Assembly (NCBI GenBank): GCA_023392615.1
Contig: JAEVYT010000030.1
Span: 124,001-188,000, forward strand
From: Bacillota bacterium
Lineage (GTDB): Bacteria > Bacillota > Clostridia > Lachnospirales > Lachnospiraceae
DNA: 64,000 nt
Reading direction: 5' to 3'
The first letter of the stretch is position 1. Every line of letters begins with the position of its first letter. Below, piece by piece: positions 53,741 to 63,115 of the stretch. Position numbers and translations under genes: made by a program. Under the pieces are notes generated by a model. That model saw only the letters and a list, made by a program, of their open reading frames with translations, searched no databases and was not told where the DNA came from.

Positions 53741-55495
53741 TTATGGAACCTTATATGGTACGGAATTGGAAGTGAAGCTACCATTTTCGAATACATAAGT
53801 GATGCTAAAGTAATAGGTTTCTCCGGAGATTAGTTCTGGATTATGGTTATAATCGCCGTTTGATAGTGAGAGAGTCCAACACGATTTACATTTTTCGGAG
53901 AAGAAAGCTAAGTAACCATCTTCTGGATATTTTGGATTATGATTGGTTTTTGATGCAACAATTTTATAATAATTAAAATCAGTGTATGTTTTGCCATTAT
54001 AATAGGTATTACAATCCTTCACCGGAGTCCATTTAAAATCCAGTCCACTACAGGAGGAGCTTACAGAAAGATTGTAGTTGGAGTCTTCTTCAGATGGTTG
54101 TGGCTTACAGGGAGCAGGCGTACAAGGAGCAGGCGTACAAGGAGTAGGCTTGCAAGGTGCTTGGGTTGGAACTGACGGAATCTTTACCCTACTTGATGCA
54201 GAACTAAACTTGCCATTTTCAAAGACATAAGTAATACAAAAATAATAGGATTTACCTGGGATTAGCTTTGGTGAACAGCTATTTGTATCACAGGGATTAA
54301 TCGTATATTTTGTAGTGTTTCGGTCAGTAATGCAAGTGAGATATCCGTCCTCAGGGTATTGAGGATTGGGATTGGTCTCGGAAGCAACAATCTTATAATA
54401 TTGAAATCCTTGATAGGTATTCCCCTTATAAATGATTTTGTTGGATTTTGGAGAGAACCAGAAGAAATTCAATTTATTGTTATTGTTTTTAACCGATAGA
54501 TAAGGTTTGAATTCTCCATTATGTATAATTTGAGTCGGCTTTGGCTTAGTAGTGATGGTTGGCTCATCGGTGGACGCAGGAGCTTTGGTTGGATTAGTTG
54601 GTTGCGTAGGGGATGTTGTTTCTGTTGGTGACGGTGGTTCAGTAAGAACCAGGCTGTCCGAAGGATTATTAAGTGGATGAATCCTTGATAGTTTTTCATT
54701 TAGCTTACCGTCCTGTTTTAGAGCGTTTAGCTTAAGAAGTAATTCTGTTATGTTAAGATTTCGAATATCATCAGCTGACAGCTGACCATTTTCCGATTGG
54801 GCATACTGATAGAGAAGTTCTTTTCCGATTGATAGATTATTACTTTTTGCGCGTTGAATAATGGAGGAGTCATCAATAAATAATGTTAATACGGAAGCTT
54901 CGTTTTGGCTGGCTTCAATATTTGATAAGATATCTTTCAGTTGATTGGCATACTTTTTGCTATCTGAATCAGAAAGCGAATTATATAGTGCGGCAGACAC
55001 AAGTACAACATTAGTGTCTTTATCGATATATCCTAATTCTTTAGCAGTACTTACAATCTTTTTGATTCCATCTGGAAGAGATAAATTCTTTAAATCAACT
55101 GTTTTAAGTACATTAACGCCATCTTTATTCACAGCGTTCGCTTTAACAATTTGTTTCTCCTTGTTAATGCTAATCTGAATACTTGGATTGATGTCGACTG
55201 AGACTAAAGCGGTACATACTTGGTCAAATGATGAACTATCTGTATTAAATGGATGAACTAATGTCACTAGAGCAATTATCGTTATCAGCAGTAGTGCAGC
55301 AGCCACAACTGCTAAGTTTTTGATGGATTTAAATCGAAAATAATAGGTATCTTTAAATATGTCTTTCTGCGTAAAAGTGATATGCTGTCCGAGAATATAG
55401 TCTTCCCTGGTTTTTATCGTGATTACAGAATAATCCATCGTAAATACATATGACTTATTATTGTTTATCTCTATAATAGTTCCGGCATAAATCAT
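53741..55495 (-). CDS. rsgI: RsgI-type anti-sigma factor with duplicated extracellular sensor module
   Basis: 584 residues. The N-terminal 50 residues (MIYAGTIIEINNNKSYVFT) are the cytoplasmic RsgI domain that binds SigI. The membrane segment is about residues 60-82. The periplasmic RsgI middle domain follows (LVSVDINPSIQISINKEKQI). After a Pro/Thr-rich linker (about 280-325) there are two related units of about 105 residues; both contain YYKIVAS, then NPxYPEDGYL, and a YYF(C/S)ITYVFENG strand. A Pro-Cys-rich spacer (PCKPTPCTPAPCTPAPCKP) separates the units. In Clostridium thermocellum, RsgI proteins carry carbohydrate-binding or Ig-like sensors in this position. These units are Fn3-like in outline but I do not recognise them. 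The start overlaps the sigI stop by 4 bases. Confidence 0.87.
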   Translation of the reverse strand: MIYAGTIIEINNNKSYVFTMDYSVITIKTREDYILGQHITFTQKDIFKDTYYFRFKSIKNLAVVAAALLLITIIALVTLVHPFNTDSSSFDQVCTALVSVDINPSIQISINKEKQIVKANAVNKDGVNVLKTVDLKNLSLPDGIKKIVSTAKELGYIDKDTNVVLVSAALYNSLSDSDSKKYANQLKDILSNIEASQNEASVLTLFIDDSSIIQRAKSNNLSIGKELLYQYAQSENGQLSADDIRNLNITELLLKLNALKQDGKLNEKLSRIHPLNNPSDSLVLTEPPSPTETTSPTQPTNPTKAPASTDEPTITTKPKPTQIIHNGEFKPYLSVKNNNNKLNFFWFSPKSNKIIYKGNTYQGFQYYKIVASETNPNPQYPEDGYLTCITDRNTTKYTINPCDTNSCSPKLIPGKSYYFCITYVFENGKFSSASSRVKIPSVPTQAPCKPTPCTPAPCTPAPCKPQPSEEDSNYNLSVSSSCSGLDFKWTPVKDCNTYYNGKTYTDFNYYKIVASKTNHNPKYPEDGYLAFFSEKCKSCWTLSLSNGDYNHNPELISGETYYFSITYVFENGSFTSNSVPYKVP

Positions 55496-56229
55496 GTTTT
55501 GTTCACTCCTTTCAAAAGAAAACTGCTATAACTTTTGATTATTTCAAGGTTACTATTTAAAACTAGGTATAAGGCGATGATGTATTTTCTATGATTTTCT
55601 ATTGTTTTGCGATTGAGGTGGAAGACATTCAGTAATTCATTGATTGGAAGTCTTTTCTCGGACTCTAATCGTTCGGACAATTCCTTAGTGATAGATAGTT
55701 TATTAGCGATGTGAAGACATAGAAGCTTAGTGTCAAGATGTTTCGGTGTTATATGAACTAAATCCTCAAATGTTATTCCATAGCTGCATAAGCGGTTTTT
55801 AAAATTTAGAATTTCCTCCTGAATCTCATATTTGTCTGTAAATGTTGAGGATTGGCTGGCGTAGTATTTTTCAAGGTAATTATCGTTGTCATTTGCTTCA
55901 AAATAAGTAAAAGGATATTCTAATTGATAGCGTTTGTTCTGTCTTATGTAATCAATTACACGTCGATTAATCACAAGCCCTGCATAGTAGAGGAAGTTAA
56001 CATTTTTTGAAACATCAAAACCATCAATCGCCTCATTAAAAGCTTGTAATCCGATACTGTATTCGTCGGATAAATCGGCCGGTTTACCAATCATTTTTGA
56101 TACGATAGCTAGTATGTAATTTTGATATTGTTCAACAAGAATGTTTCTTAGGTGAATTTCTCCCCCTCTAAGGCGCAGAATTACTTCTTCCGGTCGAATA
56201 TCGTTCTCGGCCTCTTTCGGTGTTTGCAT
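55492..56229 (-). CDS. sigI: RNA polymerase sigma factor SigI
   Basis: 245 residues. The N-terminal sigma-70 region 2-like part includes ILVEQYQNYILAIVSKMIG, SDEYSIGLQAFNEAIDGFD and FLYYAGLVINRRVIDYIR. The C-terminal half (ITFEDLVHITP ... ELLNVFHLNRKTIENHRKYIIALYLVL) contains the SigI-specific helix-turn-helix. Length and motifs match SigI. The gene is directly followed by the RsgI anti-sigma gene with overlapping stop and start. An ACCCC/CGAA promoter lies upstream, the SigI type, so it likely controls itself. SigI in related bacteria controls polysaccharide-degradation or heat-response genes. Confidence 0.92.
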   Translation of the reverse strand: MQTPKEAENDIRPEEVILRLRGGEIHLRNILVEQYQNYILAIVSKMIGKPADLSDEYSIGLQAFNEAIDGFDVSKNVNFLYYAGLVINRRVIDYIRQNKRYQLEYPFTYFEANDNDNYLEKYYASQSSTFTDKYEIQEEILNFKNRLCSYGITFEDLVHITPKHLDTKLLCLHIANKLSITKELSERLESEKRLPINELLNVFHLNRKTIENHRKYIIALYLVLNSNLEIIKSYSSFLLKGVNKT

Positions 56230-56263
56230 TATATTCCTCCTCCGGTATGGATTTACTATATTA

Positions 56264-56292
56264 TTCGGCAGAATATAGTTTTTGTATGGGGT
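56264..56292 (-). promoter_or_regulatory. SigI-type promoter of the sigI-rsgI operon
   Basis: On the minus strand CCACCCCA (ACCCC complement of 56288-56292) and CGAA (complement of 56264-56267) are 20 nt apart, 35 nt before the sigI ATG. ACCCC at -35 and CGAA at -10 are the elements reported for SigI promoters, which supports autoregulation. The preferred spacing for this organism is unknown to me. Confidence 0.65.
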
Positions 56293-56425
56293 GGATAGTG
56301 GGAATTAGGTCTAAATACTTAGAAAATGTAGATGTTTATCGTTTTATATCATATAATGGGAATTGTATTAATATTAGAAATGTAAAATGGATGCAATCGG
56401 ATGGGATCGATTTGATATAAAATGC

Positions 56426-56454
56426 TTGTTATGGATGGCAGAATGAAGTATAAT
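56426..56454 (+). promoter_or_regulatory. Promoter of the homocysteine methyltransferase/MTHFR gene
   Basis: TTGTTA (56426-56431), 17 nt, TATAAT (56449-56454). The 150-base leader that follows contains no SAM riboswitch core. Confidence 0.75.
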
Positions 56455-56607
56455 ATGAAAAATTATTATAAAAGATTAATAATTATACTGTGTAGATTTA
56501 GAATGAACAAAATGTAGTGTGAAAAACGTACAATAGATCTTGATTATATAAATCGTAATAAACAACAGCAGGTTATTAAAATATTAAATCAATAAGGATG
56601 ATGCACG

Positions 56608-58404
56608 ATGCGATTAAAGGATTATTTGGAGACTCACAGACTAATACCCGACGGTTCGATGGGGACATATTATTCAAGTATTATGGATCAACCGGGGGCA
56701 ATATCAGAGTATGCGAACCTCGAAGCACCGAACATAATTAAGAAGATCCACATGGAATATATAAAATCCGGTGCGAGAATTCTTCGTACGAATACCTTTG
56801 CCGCAAATCGTGAAGTTTTAGCGATAGAGGAAGAAAAGCAGTTATTACTTATTAAAGCCGCATGTCGAATCGCAAAGGAGGCTTTGATTGAAAGTAGTAA
56901 TATAGATCGCGAACTTTCACCGATATGGATTCTTGGTGATATTGGTCCGATTCCCGAAGATGCAGATACGAAGGAAGAGGATGTAATATATGAATATAAG
57001 AGGATGTGCGACGTCTTTTTAGCGGAAGGGCTTGAGGGAATTCACTTTGAGACGTTCTCGGGAATTAGATATATAGAAAAGTTGGTTCCTTATATAAAAG
57101 AGAAAAATCCAAACATGTTCATTATGGTTAGTTTTTCGGTGAATAAGAATGGTTATACTTCATCCGGAACACGTGCGGCACGAATCCTTGACATGGTTAG
57201 TAAACTAGAGGGAGTGGACGCTTGTGGTCTAAATTGTGGTGTGGGCTCAGGACACATGTATCAAATATTAAAAAATATCACTCTACCTCTTAATAAATAT
57301 ATTTATGTTGCTCCCAACGCGGGTTATCCGGAGCAGATGCAAAATCGAATGATATTCATGGATAATGCAGATTACTTTGCAGATAATATGAAGCGAATTG
57401 CTGAGCTTGGTGTAGATATTATCGGCGGTTGCTGCGGAACTACACCGGAATATATCAGTGATTTAGTGAATCTTATCGATCTTAATCATCAACACCGCAC
57501 AAATAGAGTATTCAATACGGAAAATCGTACGTTAGATTTACCGATGAAGGAAAATGAATTCGAAACACTATTAAAAAGTGGGAAAAAGGTAATTGCAGTA
57601 GAACTAGATCCTCCATATGATGCGGATATTGACAGAGTAATGGAATGCGCTCATATCTTAAAGAGCAGCGGGGCTGATATTATAACCTTTGCAGATTCTC
57701 CAATGGGAAGAAGCAGAGTGGATTCAATACTGATGGGAATTAAGATTGCTGAGGAGACAGGCTTGAAGGTTATGCCTCACATCTGTTGCAGGGATCGTAA
57801 TATGATTTCTATCAGATCCACACTATTAGGAGCATATATTCATGGTATACGTAATTTGTTAGTTGTTACAGGAGATCCGGTTCCGAGTGACAGCAGAGTG
57901 AAGACAACCAGTGTATTTGATTATAATTCCATAAAACTGATGGATTTTGTTAAGGAGATGAATGTTGAGCATTTTCCTACAGAACCACTTTCTTACGGTG
58001 GAGCGCTAAACCATGCTCGTGGTAGCTTAAAGGGAGTGGTGGATCGAATAAAACGTAAGATGGAGGCCGGGGCAACTTACTTTCTGACGCAACCTATTTA
58101 TTCAAAGGAGGATGTGGAGAGGATTCGTGAAATTAAAGAACAGGTGGATACCAAGATTTTGTGTGGCATTATGCCGTTAGTTAGTTACCGAAATGCTTGT
58201 TTTATAAAAAATGAATTCACTGGAATCAACGTACCGGATGAAATTATAGATCGCTATAGCCCTGATATGACGAAAGATGAGGCGGAGCTTGTAGCAGCTG
58301 ATATATCAAGAGAAGTAATGGGATTACTCGATCCGGTGGCTGATGGGTATTATTTTATGCTCCCTTTTAACCGCGTCAGTCTAATGGATAAGATACTAAA
58401 ATAG
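56608..58404 (+). CDS. Bifunctional homocysteine S-methyltransferase/methylenetetrahydrofolate reductase
   Basis: 598 residues, a YitJ-type fusion. The N-terminal half is a homocysteine S-methyltransferase barrel: PDGSMGTYYSS, ILRTNTFAANREVL, and the zinc cysteines in CGLNCGVGSG and IGGCCGTTPEY (near residue 275). The C-terminal half, from about residue 322, is methylenetetrahydrofolate reductase: VIAVELDPPYDADIDRV, FADSPMGRSR, MPHICCRDRN and LVVTGDPVP (FAD binding). It makes methyl-THF and has a domain for methyl transfer to homocysteine. The 3' end is 135 bases from metH on the same strand. A ribosome binding site (AAGGATG) is weak. Confidence 0.93.
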   Translation: MRLKDYLETHRLIPDGSMGTYYSSIMDQPGAISEYANLEAPNIIKKIHMEYIKSGARILRTNTFAANREVLAIEEEKQLLLIKAACRIAKEALIESSNIDRELSPIWILGDIGPIPEDADTKEEDVIYEYKRMCDVFLAEGLEGIHFETFSGIRYIEKLVPYIKEKNPNMFIMVSFSVNKNGYTSSGTRAARILDMVSKLEGVDACGLNCGVGSGHMYQILKNITLPLNKYIYVAPNAGYPEQMQNRMIFMDNADYFADNMKRIAELGVDIIGGCCGTTPEYISDLVNLIDLNHQHRTNRVFNTENRTLDLPMKENEFETLLKSGKKVIAVELDPPYDADIDRVMECAHILKSSGADIITFADSPMGRSRVDSILMGIKIAEETGLKVMPHICCRDRNMISIRSTLLGAYIHGIRNLLVVTGDPVPSDSRVKTTSVFDYNSIKLMDFVKEMNVEHFPTEPLSYGGALNHARGSLKGVVDRIKRKMEAGATYFLTQPIYSKEDVERIREIKEQVDTKILCGIMPLVSYRNACFIKNEFTGINVPDEIIDRYSPDMTKDEAELVAADISREVMGLLDPVADGYYFMLPFNRVSLMDKILK

Positions 58405-58539
58405 AAAATAGCAATAAGATTTATTCTTTTAAGATGATATAAAGAGCTAAAGATACGTCGCATTAAGAAAAGGATGCAATAAAAATAATACAATAGAAAT
58501 ATAACTGAGGATAGATTTTAGGATTGGATGGGATGAGCG

Positions 58540-61065
58540 ATGACAAAAAAGGATTTTAGGGAACTAATTGAATCACGAATCGTGTTGATAGACGGTGCAA
58601 CCGGAAGTAATCTTCAAAAGAGAGGAATGCCTACCGGAGTTTGCCCAGAGGAGTGGATTTTAGATAATAAAGACATATTAGTGGAACTGCAACGTGAATT
58701 TTTAGAAGCGGGTTCTGATATTATTCTTGCACCTACGTTTACAGCAAATCGTATTAAGCTTGCGGAATACGGGATGGAAAAACACATGGAAGAGATTAAT
58801 AAAGGATTAGTGGAAGTATCTAAAAAAGCGGTAAAAAGTTATCATGAGAAGAACGGTAATCAGCGTAAAGTATATATCGCAGGTGATTTGACCATGACCG
58901 GTGAACAGGTGCAGCCAATCGGTACACTTGCATTTGAAGATTTAGTGGACGTGTATAAGGAGCAGTTAAGATATGTGGTAGCAGCAGGTGTTGATTTGGT
59001 TGTTGTTGAGACGATGATGAGCTTACAGGAATGTCGTGCTGCATTGCTTGCGGTGAAAGAAAGCTGTGATTTGCCGGTTATTGTATCACTTACTTATGCT
59101 GAGAATGGAAGAACCTTATTCGGAACTGATCCGAAAACTGCTGTTATTGTTCTTCAGAACATGGGTGCGGATGCAATTGGTATCAACTGTTCCACCGGCC
59201 CTGATAAAATGGTGGATCTTATTAAGGAAATGAAGCAGTATGCGTGTATTCCGATTATGGCAAAACCCAATGCAGGAATTCCAATATTAGTGAAAAATGA
59301 GACCGTGTTCCCGATGGAGGCAGAAGAATTTGCAGTTGAAGTAGAAAAATTAGTGGATGCCGGAGCAAGTATAGTAGGCGGTTGCTGCGGTTCTACACCA
59401 AAACATATTGAGTTGTTAACAAAACAGGTACAGAATAAAAATGCACATGTCATCAGCGACAAACATGTCAGAGCTCTCACGACAGAGTGTAATACCCTTG
59501 AGATACCGCTTGATGGACGCTTTATGATTGTAGGAGAGAGAATTAATCCTACAGGCAAAAAAGCTCTGCAGGCAGAATTAAGAGAAGGAATATTAAATAT
59601 TGTTAATCTAATGGCAAGTGAGCAGGCGCAGCTTGGCGCAAGTATTTTAGATATCAATGTTGGAATGAATGGAATTGATGAGAAGGAGATGATGTTACAG
59701 GTAATGCAGGAAGCAATGCAGGCCAGCGATTTACCGATTTGTATCGATTCCAGCCATGTTCCCGTTGTAGAGGCAGCGCTTCGTATCTATCCAGGTAGAG
59801 CCCTAATTAATTCAATCTCCCTAGAGAAAGAGAAATATGAAAAACTAATACCAATAGCAAAGAAATATGGGGCAATGTTTATTCTGTTACCATTATCCGA
59901 TGATGGGCTTCCAAAGGATATTGAGGAGAAGAAACTGGTAATCCATACAGTTCTCGAGCGTGCATATAAGTTTGGTCTTACAAAAGAAGATGTGATCGTT
60001 GATGGACTGGTGAATACTGTTGGAGCAAATAAAAATGCATCAATCGAGGCATTGCAAACAATTCGCTATTGTAAAGAAGAACTGCAAGTGGCTACCATAG
60101 TGGGTTTGTCCAATATTTCCTTTGGCATGCCAGAACGCCAATTTGTTAATAGCACCTTTTTATCTTTTGCGATACAAACTGGCCTTACTATGGCTATTGC
60201 TAATCCTTCCCAGGATTTATTGGTAAATACCGCTCTGGCGGCAGACTTGCTCCGAGGAGTGGAGGATGCAGCGGAAGCATATATTGATCGAGTGACATCA
60301 AGACCAACCACGATTACAAGTGGTACCACTGCCGCAGATAGTAAACAGTTACAGCTTAAAGTAGAACCCGGGATAAATACAAAGGATGCCTGTTGCTCAC
60401 CAGCAGGGGAGTATAAACATGAAGAATGTTCAGATGAAGATCATAAAAAAGAGATATTTGAAGCTGTCGTAAAGGGTAGGAAAAAGATAATTATAGAAGT
60501 AGTCGAAAAAGAATTAGCGCTTGGTACCAAACCGAATATAATCATTGAAAACACATTGATTCCGGCAATCAACGAGGTGGGAAGACTATTTGATAAACAG
60601 ATATACTTCTTACCACAGCTGATATCAGGGGCAGAGACGATGAAAACAGCAATCGATTATCTTGAGCCAAAGATAGAGAAGAAGGAATCTGTTGCAAAGG
60701 GAACGATTGTAATTGCTACCGTAGCCGGAGATATTCATGATATCGGGAAGAACCTAGTTGTATTGATGTTAAAGAATTACGGCTACCGAGTGATTGATTT
60801 AGGTAAGGATGTTCCATCGGAGAAGATTATTCAGACCGCCAAGGAAGAGAATGCTGATATTATTGGTCTTTCCGCTTTGATGACCACAACCATGGTGGAA
60901 ATGAGGCGTGTAGTAGAACTGGCTCAAGAAGCGGGAATAACCGCTAAGATTATGGTTGGTGGTGCGGTAATTACAGAAAGCTATGCTGATGAAATTGGTG
61001 CAGATGGGTACTCTGAGGATGCACAGTCTGCGGTAGAATTAGTAAGAAGGTTTATGTCAATTTAG
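58540..61065 (+). CDS. metH: Cobalamin-dependent methionine synthase, without activation domain
   Basis: 841 residues. The order is homocysteine-binding barrel (1 to about 300; LIDGATGSNLQKRGMP, zinc ligands in GINCSTGP and GGCCGSTPKH), pterin-binding barrel (about 325-590; FMIVGERINPTGKKALQ, NVGMNG), cobalamin cap (about 635-705) and B12-binding domain with ATVAGDIHDIGKN near residue 730, whose His ligates cobalt. Ending at residue 841 it lacks the C-terminal SAM-dependent reactivation domain of E. coli MetH (about 1227 residues). A short insert with CC and HEEC lies between the pterin and cap domains (near 620-640). Reactivation may rely on a separate protein. No ribosome binding site is strong (GGGATGAG). 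Confidence 0.93.
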   Translation: MTKKDFRELIESRIVLIDGATGSNLQKRGMPTGVCPEEWILDNKDILVELQREFLEAGSDIILAPTFTANRIKLAEYGMEKHMEEINKGLVEVSKKAVKSYHEKNGNQRKVYIAGDLTMTGEQVQPIGTLAFEDLVDVYKEQLRYVVAAGVDLVVVETMMSLQECRAALLAVKESCDLPVIVSLTYAENGRTLFGTDPKTAVIVLQNMGADAIGINCSTGPDKMVDLIKEMKQYACIPIMAKPNAGIPILVKNETVFPMEAEEFAVEVEKLVDAGASIVGGCCGSTPKHIELLTKQVQNKNAHVISDKHVRALTTECNTLEIPLDGRFMIVGERINPTGKKALQAELREGILNIVNLMASEQAQLGASILDINVGMNGIDEKEMMLQVMQEAMQASDLPICIDSSHVPVVEAALRIYPGRALINSISLEKEKYEKLIPIAKKYGAMFILLPLSDDGLPKDIEEKKLVIHTVLERAYKFGLTKEDVIVDGLVNTVGANKNASIEALQTIRYCKEELQVATIVGLSNISFGMPERQFVNSTFLSFAIQTGLTMAIANPSQDLLVNTALAADLLRGVEDAAEAYIDRVTSRPTTITSGTTAADSKQLQLKVEPGINTKDACCSPAGEYKHEECSDEDHKKEIFEAVVKGRKKIIIEVVEKELALGTKPNIIIENTLIPAINEVGRLFDKQIYFLPQLISGAETMKTAIDYLEPKIEKKESVAKGTIVIATVAGDIHDIGKNLVVLMLKNYGYRVIDLGKDVPSEKIIQTAKEENADIIGLSALMTTTMVEMRRVVELAQEAGITAKIMVGGAVITESYADEIGADGYSEDAQSAVELVRRFMSI

Positions 61066-61124
61066 TAATTTTCTGAATTGGTCTATACGATAAGGTAAGA
61101 TTGCGGTAAGAAAGGATAACTTCT

Positions 61125-61727
61125 ATGGGATTATTTCGAAAAAACAAGTTGAAAATTGAAAAGATGTTGAAGAATGGGATCTATCAATATTTTATCGATT
61201 ATTCAAAACAAAAAGAATCCGATCTATTCCTAACTCAGTTCTATCAATCTGTCATAGAAGGGGATAACTGTCTGATTATCATAGATTCCGATCTGTTTTA
61301 TGAGAAGCGTAAGGGCGAGATGGAAGGGGTATTTAGCCATATTAAATCAGAGCTTGACCAAAACGATATCCTCTTTCAAGAGTTTATTACTATGAAGGAT
61401 GCGGATCAACGAATTCTCGGAATGAAAATGAATACCACAGAGCAGATAAATCATTACCGGATTGGAATGTCTTGCAATTCAAATACAATCAAAGTAGTAC
61501 TTTCCTATATAACTCAGTACAATATCTTTTGTTATATTCTTAAAGATAATTCGGAAGAGGAATTAATGAATCTCTTTCAAGAGATACGCGGAAGTTTAGA
61601 GGAATTCAATCAACTTAGCGACAGATATGTCTATCATGATAGTTATTTCAAACGCATCGGACTTTATTGTAGACAAGATATTCTATCAAAACTTGAGATG
61701 ATAGTACAGAGGTGTGAAACAAAGTAG
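61125..61727 (+). CDS. Hypothetical cytoplasmic protein
   Basis: 200 residues, no signal peptide or membrane segment. An N-terminal basic stretch (FRKNKLKIEKMLKNG) precedes a mixed alpha/beta protein with LIIIDSDLFYEKRKGEMEG, KVVLSYITQYNIFCYIL and a C-terminal helix. I do not recognise the family. AAGAAAGG lies before ATG 61125. It is 60 bases after metH on the same strand, so it may be in the metH transcript. A terminator with a GAAA loop follows. Possibly a partner of the one-carbon genes, but this is only positional. Confidence 0.6.
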   Translation: MGLFRKNKLKIEKMLKNGIYQYFIDYSKQKESDLFLTQFYQSVIEGDNCLIIIDSDLFYEKRKGEMEGVFSHIKSELDQNDILFQEFITMKDADQRILGMKMNTTEQINHYRIGMSCNSNTIKVVLSYITQYNIFCYILKDNSEEELMNLFQEIRGSLEEFNQLSDRYVYHDSYFKRIGLYCRQDILSKLEMIVQRCETK

Positions 61728-61757
61728 GAAATTAACTTACGAATATATATTTAACTG

Positions 61758-61786
61758 AAAAGGCTGGCGAAAGCGAGCTTTTTTTG
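61758..61786 (+). terminator. Terminator after the metH-hypothetical unit
   Basis: AAAAGGCTGGC and GCGAGCTTTT form a stem around a GAAA loop with one G-G mismatch, followed by a run of T to 61785. Confidence 0.75.
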
Positions 61787-61800
61787 TATTGAACCATATA

Positions 61801-61830
61801 TTGCCAAATTGTTTGGAAAAGTAGTATAAT
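61801..61830 (+). promoter_or_regulatory. Promoter of the ABC transporter operon
   Basis: TTGCCA (61801-61806), 18 nt, TATAAT (61825-61830). Confidence 0.7.
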
Positions 61831-61884
61831 GACTATTATGAGTGTGGTTGCATTGGAACGGTACGTTTGTTAAGGGAGGAAAAC

Positions 61885-63102
61885 ATGATTTTTATAAGAA
61901 GTGTTTTTACCAATATAAAGCGATATAAAAGTAAAAGCATACTGAATCTAATGATATGTATGATTCTAGTGATTTTACTAAGTCTATTTTATGGCAATCT
62001 TGAGGGAAACAAAAAACAATTAAAAGATATGTCGAAGGCAATCACGATTCATGGACAGATCAGTAATTTGAATGGTACTCTACAAACTGGTTTAGTAATT
62101 CGGGACTATGTGATAGACGGATTGCTACAGTCAAAGTACATAACGAATCCTCGAATCTCTGTGGTTTTATCAGCTTGTAAAGGGGAATTTCCAAAAGAGA
62201 ATATAAAATCACAGATGACAATTGATGCCGTGGCGGTAACAAATATTGCTGCAATAAACGGCGTTAATGAGAAGAATATAACAATGGACAAACATACCTC
62301 ATTGGATTTCTTTCAAAGAGATATACCTATCTGTATTGTAGAAGAAGGGTTTTTAAAACAGAATCATTGGAGCATAGGGCAAACTGTACAGTTATCATTT
62401 TATTATGATTACAGGGATCAGAATCTAGAATACACTTTGCAGGAATTGAAATCAGATCAGTTTTATATTGCAGGAAGTGTAATCGCTACGGAAGGAGAGA
62501 ATATTCCGCAGGTCATTGTTCCGTTTCAATGGGCAAAAGAAGCTTTTAAGGAGAAAAAGTATCCGCTACTTGCCAATGCAGCATCTTTTAGTATTAAAAA
62601 TCCACTTCAACTTAATGAGTTCAAACAAGAAATACATAAGAAGTTACATCTACTAGAAATCATTCCAGCAAGCGATTCGGATTTTGCAGGAAATGCTCTG
62701 GTAGTGAATGATGAAACTTTTATTCTATCAGCTTCAAAAATCATGGATAATATCGCTATGTTAAACGGGTTCTTACCTCTGGTTTTACTTATTATTGTAT
62801 TGATCGGATATATAACCTCCTACCTTTTGATACAAAATAGGAGGGGACAATATGCTACTATGCGGTCTTTAGGAGTAAGTAGTATGTCCTGCTTTTTTGT
62901 ATTTTTTTTGGAAAGTGTTTTGGTGGAATTAGGGGGAGGGGTAATAGGTATCTTGATCTCGAATCTATTAACAGAAACAGGGAGACAGGTCCTTATTATT
63001 GTATTTGGTATTTTTCTTATATGCTTTCTATCCGGTACTGCAGTGGCGCTCTATCAGCTTGGCAAGATGAGTGTAATGAAGGCTTTGGCTCAAAAGGATT
63101 AA
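61885..63102 (+). CDS. ABC transporter permease (FtsX/MacB-like)
   Basis: 405 residues from ATG 61885, with AGGGAGG 5 nt upstream; a start at 61867 would overlap the site. The first membrane segment (LMICMILVILLSLFYG) is followed by a large extracytoplasmic region of about 250 residues and then three membrane segments (GFLPLVLLIIVLIGYITSYLLI, FFVFFLESVLVELGGGVIGILI, VLIIVFGIFLICFLSGTAVAL). The segment QNRRGQYATMRSLGVSSM is the cytoplasmic coupling loop typical of FtsX-type permeases. The ATPase gene follows after 13 bases. Such transporters handle peptides, lipids or antimicrobial compounds; the substrate is unknown. Confidence 0.9.
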   Translation: MIFIRSVFTNIKRYKSKSILNLMICMILVILLSLFYGNLEGNKKQLKDMSKAITIHGQISNLNGTLQTGLVIRDYVIDGLLQSKYITNPRISVVLSACKGEFPKENIKSQMTIDAVAVTNIAAINGVNEKNITMDKHTSLDFFQRDIPICIVEEGFLKQNHWSIGQTVQLSFYYDYRDQNLEYTLQELKSDQFYIAGSVIATEGENIPQVIVPFQWAKEAFKEKKYPLLANAASFSIKNPLQLNEFKQEIHKKLHLLEIIPASDSDFAGNALVVNDETFILSASKIMDNIAMLNGFLPLVLLIIVLIGYITSYLLIQNRRGQYATMRSLGVSSMSCFFVFFLESVLVELGGGVIGILISNLLTETGRQVLIIVFGIFLICFLSGTAVALYQLGKMSVMKALAQKD

Positions 63103-63115
63103 GGAGGAGTTTGAT

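Noticed and set aside
56455..56607. SAM riboswitch before the methionine genes
   Set aside because: The conserved core (AGAGGTGGAGGGA, GCAACC) is not present and no terminator hairpin is seen.
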